Part shown: positions 1-4,490 of the stretch, in pieces
Layout of the letters: each line of letters starts with the position of its first letter
Numbering within the stretch: the stretch's first letter is position 1
NCBI GenBank assembly: GCA_024223125.1
Contig: JAAEOP010000973.1
Span: 1-9,234, forward strand
Origin: Chloroflexota bacterium
Lineage (GTDB): Bacteria > Chloroflexota > Anaerolineae > Promineifilales > Promineifilaceae
Reading direction: 5' to 3'
DNA length: 9,234 nucleotides
Position numbers and translations under genes: made by a program
Notes under the pieces: model-generated
The model's input: only the letters and a program-made list of their open reading frames with translations
Told to the model about the DNA's origin: nothing
The model's database searches: none

Positions 1-565
1 GACGGTGAGCTTTACCGTGTTGGATTTTACGGGGCAGATTGGCACGGCCGATATTGCTGCACTGCAAGAGGAACTGAGTACGGCCGTTGAGCGATCTGTG
101 GTCGTACAGGCAGTTATAACCCGGTCTGAGCTGGAAGTGGTGGATGAGAATTTTGATCCCCTTGTGCTGACGCCGACGGTTAGCCCCACATTAACAGTGT
201 CACCGACTATAATCCCTACTTTGACGCCACAGCCCATTTTGCCCATTATAGCGACGTTGACGGCGACGGCCGTTTTACCTCTGCCCATACCCCCCTTACT
301 CACGCTCACACCTGGCCCAACGATGACGGCGACGGCCGTTATCACACCCTCGGCTACACCTGCCTTGACACCCACGATACCGACAGCGACGTTGACGGCG
401 ACGGCCGAATTACCAACCCCTACACCAACGATTACAGCTACGACCGTTATCACACCCACAGCCACACCCATCATAACGCCCACACTCCCATTGTCCACAG
501 CCACAATAAGTGTGACAATGACAGCGACGGCCGTATTATCTGTCACCCTTACGCCAACACCATAA
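1..565 (+). CDS. C-terminal part of an unidentified protein with a Thr/Pro-rich tail (5' end outside window)
   Basis: The reading frame is open from the first bases to TAA at 563-565, so the gene starts upstream. The GTG at 5-7 is in frame but has no ribosome site in view and is probably an internal valine. About 50 residues look globular (alternating beta/alpha pattern, roughly TVLDFTGQIG through VITRSELEVV). They are followed by about 130 residues almost entirely of Thr, Pro, Ala, Val, Ile and Leu. The globular piece faintly recalls the end of DUF389-type membrane proteins; this is a weak impression only. Thr/Pro tails of this sort are common as extracytoplasmic linkers in Chloroflexota, so an envelope location is inferred. 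The tail ends in TPTP with no LPXTG-like sorting signal or final membrane segment. A core encoding T-A-T-A-V recurs in the tail and is built on the ACGGCCGT palindrome. Function is not recognised. Confidence 0.7.
   Translation, partial: TVSFTVLDFTGQIGTADIAALQEELSTAVERSVVVQAVITRSELEVVDENFDPLVLTPTVSPTLTVSPTIIPTLTPQPILPIIATLTATAVLPLPIPPLLTLTPGPTMTATAVITPSATPALTPTIPTATLTATAELPTPTPTITATTVITPTATPIITPTLPLSTATISVTMTATAVLSVTLTPTP
256..541 (+). repeat. Degenerate coding repeat in the Thr/Pro tail, core TGACRGCGACGGCCG
   Basis: A 15-base core TGACRGCGACGGCCG recurs at about 258, 324, 393 and 519, at spacings of 66, 69 and 126 bases. All spacings are multiples of three, so each copy encodes T-A-T-A followed by V or E. 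A more decayed relative lies near 433-447. Sequence between cores is Thr/Pro-rich but poorly conserved. The pattern suggests expansion of a minisatellite-like coding unit followed by drift. Confidence 0.6.
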
Positions 566-596
566 ATGAAAATGAAGCGTAGACGGTTGATTTTTA

Positions 597-627
597 TTCC
601 GCATTCCACATTCTGAAATCCGCATTC
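597..627. repeat. Degenerate heptanucleotide tract (TTCCGCA-like) upstream of the GT4 gene
   Basis: Consecutive 7-base units TTCCGCA (597-603), TTCCACA (604-610), TTCTGAA (611-617) and ATCCGCA (618-624), then TTC, fill the space just before the ribosome binding site of the next gene. The units are imperfect, but the 7-base period matches the better-preserved heptamer tracts later in the window. Confidence 0.5.
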
Positions 628-630
628 ATA

Positions 631-637
631 GAGGAGA
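631..637 (+). promoter_or_regulatory. Ribosome binding site of the GT4 gene
   Basis: GAGGAGA lies six bases before the ATG at 644. It is a strong Shine-Dalgarno match and fixes that start. Confidence 0.8.
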
Positions 638-643
638 GAACCC

Positions 644-1927
644 ATGTCCAGATTACACATCGCTATGTTCACCAACACCTATTTACCTTTTACCAACGGC
701 ATCACCCGTTCTGTCAACAGCTTTCGTCAGGCGATGGTAGAAGAGCTAGACCACAATGTTTTCATATTTGCTCAGGGCGTATCTGAGCACGATTATGAAG
801 ATAAAGAACCCTTTATTTATCGTTACCCCTCGTTGGACATACCCTTTGAAAAATATCCGTTGACGATTCCTGTTTCCCGCTTTGTCAAAAAATTGATGCC
901 CTCATTGAAACTGGATGTCATTCATGCCCATCATCCCGCCCCGATGGGCATAGAGGCGGCCAATTATGCCAAAGATTTAGACCTGCCTTTGGTATTTACC
1001 CATCACACACGTTACCAGGAATATAATCATTATTTGGGGCTGCCGGAGGATGTGTCGGTGCGGATCATTGAAAGCTGGATTGCCGATTATATGCAGCAAT
1101 GCCAGCATATCATTGTGCCCAGCAAAAGCATTCGCCAGATGATTGAACAGACGTATGGTCTACGCCAGCGGATGACGGTCATTCCGACAGGGATTGAGAC
1201 GAAACCATACAAAGAGGCTGACCGTTCCCTGCGCCAAAAATTTAATTGGGGTGATGATACGGTTCTCATTTCTGTGGGGCGTATGGCCGAGGAGAAAAAC
1301 TGGCCCACATTGCTGGACGCGGCCAAAATTGTCTTTGCCCAACGGCCGCAAGCCAGACTGCTGTTGTTGGGTGATGGCCCGGCCCGCCATGATCTGGAAA
1401 AGTACGCTGCCAAATTGGGTATTGGCAATCGGGTTACTTTTACCGGCAATGTGCCTTTTAACGATGTGCCCAAATATTTGAAAGCGGCCGACCTCTTCTG
1501 CTTTGCCTCGGTGACGGAAACACAGGGCTTGGTCACGCTGGAAGCGATGGCCGCCGGACTGCCTGTTGTGTGTGTAGACGCCACCGGAACCTCAGACGCG
1601 GTGGATGATGGCGTACAGGGATTGTTGACCCCGAATGACAGTCAGGCTTTGGCAGCGGGCATTGAGCGTATGTTGGCCGATAAAGCGTTGTATGGACAGT
1701 TTCAGGAAGCGGCCGTTATCCAGGCGGCTAAATTTGATATTGTGACTCTGGCTCAACAGATGACTGATGTCTATGCCCAGGCCAAAGAGGACAAACAGGC
1801 CGGACTATCTGTGCAAATGGATGAGAAGAAGAAAATCTTCAAAGTAGATTGGAAAAAACCCTTTGCCAAGATTGAGTCCGAAATCGCCAAACTAGAACGC
1901 AAAATTGTCAAAATAGGCAGTTCATAA
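644..1927 (+). CDS. Glycosyltransferase family 4 (GT-B fold), 427 aa
   Basis: Predicted cytosolic or membrane-associated retaining transferase moving a sugar from an activated (nucleotide-linked) donor to a lipid or glycan acceptor. The N-terminal acceptor half shows a glycine loop (LPFTNGITRSV, residues 14-24), IHAHHP (93-98) and FTHHTRYQEY (118-127). The C-terminal donor half shows IPTGIE (180-185), VGRMAEEKN (211-219), LLLGDGPA (240-247), VTFTGNVP (264-271) and the E-x7-E element ETQGLVTLE (292-300) followed by AMAAGLPVV. These are the GT4 hallmarks, and all key positions appear present. The overall look is closest to diacylglycerol glucosyltransferase-type or mannosyltransferase-type GT4 enzymes, but donor and acceptor cannot be read from sequence. 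The last ~45 residues are a lysine-rich, helix-prone extension beyond the usual GT4 end, which could aid membrane contact (inference). The start is set by GAGGAGA six bases upstream. Confidence 0.93.
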   Translation: MSRLHIAMFTNTYLPFTNGITRSVNSFRQAMVEELDHNVFIFAQGVSEHDYEDKEPFIYRYPSLDIPFEKYPLTIPVSRFVKKLMPSLKLDVIHAHHPAPMGIEAANYAKDLDLPLVFTHHTRYQEYNHYLGLPEDVSVRIIESWIADYMQQCQHIIVPSKSIRQMIEQTYGLRQRMTVIPTGIETKPYKEADRSLRQKFNWGDDTVLISVGRMAEEKNWPTLLDAAKIVFAQRPQARLLLLGDGPARHDLEKYAAKLGIGNRVTFTGNVPFNDVPKYLKAADLFCFASVTETQGLVTLEAMAAGLPVVCVDATGTSDAVDDGVQGLLTPNDSQALAAGIERMLADKALYGQFQEAAVIQAAKFDIVTLAQQMTDVYAQAKEDKQAGLSVQMDEKKKIFKVDWKKPFAKIESEIAKLERKIVKIGSS

Positions 1928-1930
1928 CGA

Positions 1931-1980
1931 TCCCGCTTGTAGTGCGGGACTTTAGCCCGCTGAAGCGGACACTACGAACC
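1931..1980. repeat. Short intergenic hairpin-forming repeat
   Basis: The 60 bases between the GT4 and phosphatase genes are mostly a nested inverted repeat. Outer arms GTAGTG (1939-1944) and CACTAC (1970-1975) enclose GCGGG (1944-1948) / CCCGC (1956-1960) and CCGC / GCGG around TGAA (1957-1968). An alternative TTTAGC/GCTGAA pairing exists. The compact nested form resembles dispersed REP-like intergenic elements rather than a classic terminator, and no T-run follows. It leaves no clear ribosome site for the next gene. Confidence 0.6.
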
Positions 1981-1987
1981 GGCTGAT

Positions 1988-3010
1988 ATGATCACTGAAA
2001 TCAACGATTTGCTGCCCACCATATTACGCCTCCAGGCGCAGATTCGGGAGGCGGTTGTGGCTGCCTGTGAAACGGCCTCGCTGGAAACAATGTCCACCAT
2101 TGCTCAAGAAGAAGCGGGGGACACTATTTACACTATTGACCGGGTGAGCGAAGAGCGGCTGGTTCACTTTTTTAGCCACGAGATTGCTACTCACACACCC
2201 ATCATCCTTGTTGCTGAAGGCTTACCGGGCGGTAAGCTAATCTTGCCAGAAGGAACTGATGAGGCGAAAGCTCGGTGGCGCATTATTGTAGACCCGATTG
2301 ATGGTACACGCGGCTTGATGTACCAAAAACGGAGCGGCTGGATTTTAACTGGCGTGGCCGCCAATAAAGGACCAACCACCAACCTGGCCGACATTGAATT
2401 GGCCGTGCAAACGGAAATTCCATTACTGAAGCAGCATTTGTCTGATGTGGTGTGGGCGACCGTGGGACAAGGCGTACGGGCAGAACGATATAACCGGCTG
2501 ACGGGAGAATCATGGCCGTTACCCCTCCATCCTTCTCGCGCCCTCACCATCGCCCACGGTTTTGCGATGGTGGCCCGTTTCTTCCCTGGGGCGCGGGAGG
2601 AATTGGCAGCCATTGATGAGGAAATTGTGCGCGGCGCGTTAGGGCCGATTCAGCCAGGTAAAGCCCACTGTTTTGAAGACCAGTATATTTGCAGCGGCGG
2701 TCAGCTCTATGAATTGATGGCCGGGCATGATCGTTTTGTAGCTGATTTACGGCCGCTGCTGGAAAAACATCTGTCTCGGCAAGGACTGGCTTTGGGCATC
2801 TGCTGCCACCCATATGATTTGTGTACGGAACTGATTGCCCGTGAGATGGGGGTGGCGGTGACAGATGAAAGGGGACGGCCGTTAAACGCCCCCCTGGATA
2901 CAGAATCAGATGTTACCTGGATTGGTTATGCCAATGAAGCCATCCGCCAACAAATGGAACCGTTGTTGCAAGAAGCTTTGGCGCGGCGGGGGTTGTTGGA
3001 GAGTGGGTAA
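1988..3010 (+). CDS. Inositol-monophosphatase-superfamily phosphatase, 340 aa
   Basis: Predicted Mg2+-dependent, Li+-sensitive-type phosphomonoesterase of the IMPase/FBPase/CysQ superfamily. Signature DPIDGTR at 102-108, preceded by a hydrophobic strand (WRIIV), is the metal-binding motif of the family. LVAEG (74-78) stands where family members carry the metal-ligand glutamate. [15 protein letters not shown] (274-288) matches the C-terminal signature normally written WD-x2-A-x2-L-x3-AGG, with D277 as expected catalytic aspartate. At 340 residues it is longer than ordinary IMPases (about 260-280). The extra length lies in the middle (roughly 128-225) and at the C-terminus, so substrate (inositol phosphate, sugar phosphate or another) is open. 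The ATG at 1988 lacks a convincing Shine-Dalgarno because a repeat fills the upstream gap. It is probably cotranscribed with the GT4 gene 60 bases upstream, although the hairpin between may attenuate. Confidence 0.85.
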   Translation: MITEINDLLPTILRLQAQIREAVVAACETASLETMSTIAQEEAGDTIYTIDRVSEERLVHFFSHEIATHTPIILVAEGLPGGKLILPEGTDEAKARWRIIVDPIDGTRGLMYQKRSGWILTGVAANKGPTTNLADIELAVQTEIPLLKQHLSDVVWATVGQGVRAERYNRLTGESWPLPLHPSRALTIAHGFAMVARFFPGAREELAAIDEEIVRGALGPIQPGKAHCFEDQYICSGGQLYELMAGHDRFVADLRPLLEKHLSRQGLALGICCHPYDLCTELIAREMGVAVTDERGRPLNAPLDTESDVTWIGYANEAIRQQMEPLLQEALARRGLLESG

Positions 3011-3018
3011 TTTGCCCA

Positions 3019-3050
3019 AAGTCCCCGGCACTTCCCAAGTGCCGGGACTT
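3019..3050. terminator. Strong hairpin between convergent genes, possible bidirectional terminator or REP-like palindrome
   Basis: AAGTCCCCGGCACTT (3019-3033) and AAGTGCCGGGACTT (3037-3050) form a 14-bp stem with one bulged C and a CCC loop, filling nearly all of the 50 bases between two convergent stop codons. No long T-run follows on either strand, so classical intrinsic termination is uncertain; position and stability favour a 3'-end role or a dispersed palindromic element. Confidence 0.65.
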
Positions 3051-3060
3051 GAAATGTCAC

Positions 3061-4215
3061 TCACTTGTGCCAGGGATTGGGGGCGTAGACGCGCAGATAA
3101 CGGCCGTGTTCATTGGGTTCCTGCCGTGTTTTCTTGCCATTGGGGGAGCGTATGATCAACGCATCATCTTCAATATCTAATTGAGCATCCTCAGCGACGA
3201 AATCGTTGACCACACCCAACGGCGCGCCCAGTTCACGATCATATTCCAGCAGCATGTTGCGGTGAATGGTAAATATGCTGCGGCCGTGTGTGAGACGGTT
3301 GTTGCTATTAGGAAACGGTGGCGGAGGGAAAAAGCGGTCCATTTTGTGGCTGGCAAAGGCGCGTTGGCGAATGGTTTGGTTGGTGGCGTATTCCACCGTG
3401 TAATCTGCAATTGTCTGACCTGTTTGGTGGTCTACGGTGTGGATGTCGAATCCGGCCGTGTCATAGGTTAGAAAGCGGGTGTGTCGGTCGCCGTCGCGGG
3501 TATGGTTGCCAATGACGCCGCCGTGGACAAAGGTGCAGCGTCCCACCTGGTTGATGGTGTCGTTGTAATGATGGCCGACATGGATGTGGCCGGAGACCCA
3601 CAACTTTACTTGTGGGTTGGCAGCTATCAATTTCATAAATCGCTCTGGTTGGGTGTAATGGTTCAGAAAGGCATTGGGGCCTTTCAGGTGTAAATCCTGC
3701 AAAATACGGATGCCTGATCCTAAAATGGGGGCGTGACTAAAAACGAAGATGGGTCGGTCCCGGTTGGCGGCTAATGTTTCGGCGAACCAGTCTAATTGAA
3801 CCTCGTCAATGTGTACTTCTTGGTGTGACCCTTCATTTTGGCGGAAACTGGTTTGGGAAAGAGTAATGCCGACGGCCGTGCCCAGGTCGAAAATGGTATA
3901 CGGTCGTTGGCGCTCAAACACCTCACACCAGGCCGCCACAGCTTCCTTATCTGTCTTAAATTCCCGGCTCTCCATATCATGGTTGCCAATGAGGGGATAA
4001 AAGGGGACACCAAAACCGCTAAAATAATCGCGCCCCTCTTCAAATGAGAGTCGTGTGCCGCAGTGTGAATAACCGCCCTGATCTCCCAGACTGACAATAA
4101 TCTCTGGTTGTAAATCTATTAGATGCTTTTGCGCCCGCAAGAGCAATGGTTCCTGGTCTGTTTCAAAATGCAAATCGCCTACAATAGCCAGGCGATGTTG
4201 GCGTGATGTTAACAT
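3061..4215 (-). CDS. Calcineurin-like metallophosphoesterase, 384 aa
   Basis: Predicted two-metal phosphoesterase. All motif blocks are visible: D14-L-H16, GD at 44-45 (here GDQGG), GNHD at 77-80, H161 in FSHAP, and GHIH at 209-212. No signal peptide or membrane segment is evident, so it should be cytosolic. The catalytic core occupies about residues 8-260, with a C-terminal extension of about 120 residues of unknown role. The layout resembles CpdA-like cyclic-nucleotide phosphodiesterases and related Icc-family enzymes, but the substrate cannot be assigned. The ATG at 4215 is supported by GAGGAG (4224-4229) eight bases upstream. It converges on the IMPase-family gene and diverges from the dehydrogenase relic, so it appears to be a single-gene transcript. 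Confidence 0.92.
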   Translation of the reverse strand: MLTSRQHRLAIVGDLHFETDQEPLLLRAQKHLIDLQPEIIVSLGDQGGYSHCGTRLSFEEGRDYFSGFGVPFYPLIGNHDMESREFKTDKEAVAAWCEVFERQRPYTIFDLGTAVGITLSQTSFRQNEGSHQEVHIDEVQLDWFAETLAANRDRPIFVFSHAPILGSGIRILQDLHLKGPNAFLNHYTQPERFMKLIAANPQVKLWVSGHIHVGHHYNDTINQVGRCTFVHGGVIGNHTRDGDRHTRFLTYDTAGFDIHTVDHQTGQTIADYTVEYATNQTIRQRAFASHKMDRFFPPPPFPNSNNRLTHGRSIFTIHRNMLLEYDRELGAPLGVVNDFVAEDAQLDIEDDALIIRSPNGKKTRQEPNEHGRYLRVYAPNPWHK

Positions 4216-4222
4216 GAATGAT

Positions 4223-4231
4223 ACTCCTCGT
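4223..4231 (-). promoter_or_regulatory. Ribosome binding site of the metallophosphoesterase gene
   Basis: On the minus strand ACGAGGAGT precedes the ATG at 4215, with GAGGAG eight bases from the start codon. The same nine bases occur in the opposite orientation as the ribosome site of the divergent dehydrogenase relic (4297-4305). Confidence 0.75.
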
Positions 4232-4261
4232 ATAAATATGGATGAAAATCTGTCGTGCGAC

Positions 4262-4294
4262 CTAGAAAATCGCGTATCGAACTAGAAGTTCGAT
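4262..4294. promoter_or_regulatory. Operator-like palindrome with a direct-repeat half site, divergent region
   Basis: ATCGAACTAGAAGTTCGAT (4276-4294) is a perfect inverted repeat with 8-base arms around AGA. The element CTAGAA-N2-TCG occurs at 4262-4272 and again at 4282-4292, exactly 20 bases apart, about two helical turns. Placement between two divergent starts suits a transcription-factor site. No regulator gene is in the window, and a hairpin in a 5' leader is the alternative. Confidence 0.45.
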
Positions 4295-4314
4295 TGACGA
4301 GGAGTGTACACAGC

Positions 4315-4446
4315 ATGAATTTTAAGAACAAGGTTTTTTTGGTAATGGGCGCTTCGCAGGGAATTGGGTGAGAGATTGCGCGGCAGTTTTCGGAAAGGGA
4401 GGCACGGGTGATTGTGTATTACGGCCGTTCCTTAAACATCGTTTGA
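4315..4446 (+). pseudogene. Remnant of a short-chain dehydrogenase/reductase gene (N-terminal ~43 codons, in-frame stop)
   Basis: From the ATG at 4315, preceded ten bases upstream by GAGGAG (4299-4304), the frame reads MNFKNKVFLVMGASQGIG. It then hits TGA at 4369-4371 and continues EIARQFSEREARVIVYYGRS before a second TGA at 4444-4446. GASQGIG followed by EIA, then a strand ending in a Y-Y-x-R-S segment, is the NAD(P)-binding start of classical SDR proteins (TGxxxGIG). The first stop sits where these enzymes usually have Arg or a similar residue, so one C-to-T change from CGA would explain it. SDRs are about 250 residues long; here everything after about residue 43 is missing, including the catalytic YxxxK. 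It is a decayed gene, not a functional one. A short peptide from the intact start (18 residues) is possible but unlikely to matter. Confidence 0.75.
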
Positions 4447-4452
4447 TCATAG

Positions 4453-4481
4453 GTGTCACAGCTGGTTGAGCGCGGTACAAT
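4453..4481 (+). promoter_or_regulatory. Possible sigma70-type promoter of the membrane glycosyltransferase gene
   Basis: TACAAT (4476-4481) is a good -10 match, with GTGTCA (4453-4458) 17 bases upstream as a poor -35. A start of transcription near 4488 would fall almost at the ATG at 4491, which has no Shine-Dalgarno, implying a leaderless or near-leaderless message. Weak evidence. Confidence 0.3.
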
Positions 4482-4490
4482 CAGCCGCCT

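Noticed and set aside
5..7. GTG at 5 as the start of the first gene
   Set aside because: The frame continues to the window edge, there is no visible ribosome site, and the protein would begin in mid-domain.
1087..1584. Long open frame of 165 codons on the minus strand
   Set aside because: It lies wholly inside the GT4 gene, which has all family motifs; the antisense frame has no ribosome site and a composition typical of a shadow frame.
644..3010. GT4 plus IMPase-like pair as a phosphatidylinositol-mannoside or inositol-lipid pathway
   Set aside because: Adjacent genes alone do not support it: there is no inositol-phosphate synthase or CDP-alcohol transferase in the window and the phosphatase substrate is unclear.
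1931..3050. The hairpins at 1931-1980 and 3019-3050 as ends of a composite transposon around the phosphatase gene
   Set aside because: The two elements differ apart from a shared CGGGACTT, no transposase is enclosed and no target-site duplication is seen.
4369..4371. TGA in the dehydrogenase relic as selenocysteine or a reassigned codon
   Set aside because: Other genes here end at TGA, the reading ends again after only 24 more codons, and no catalytic part of the enzyme follows, so decay is the simpler account.
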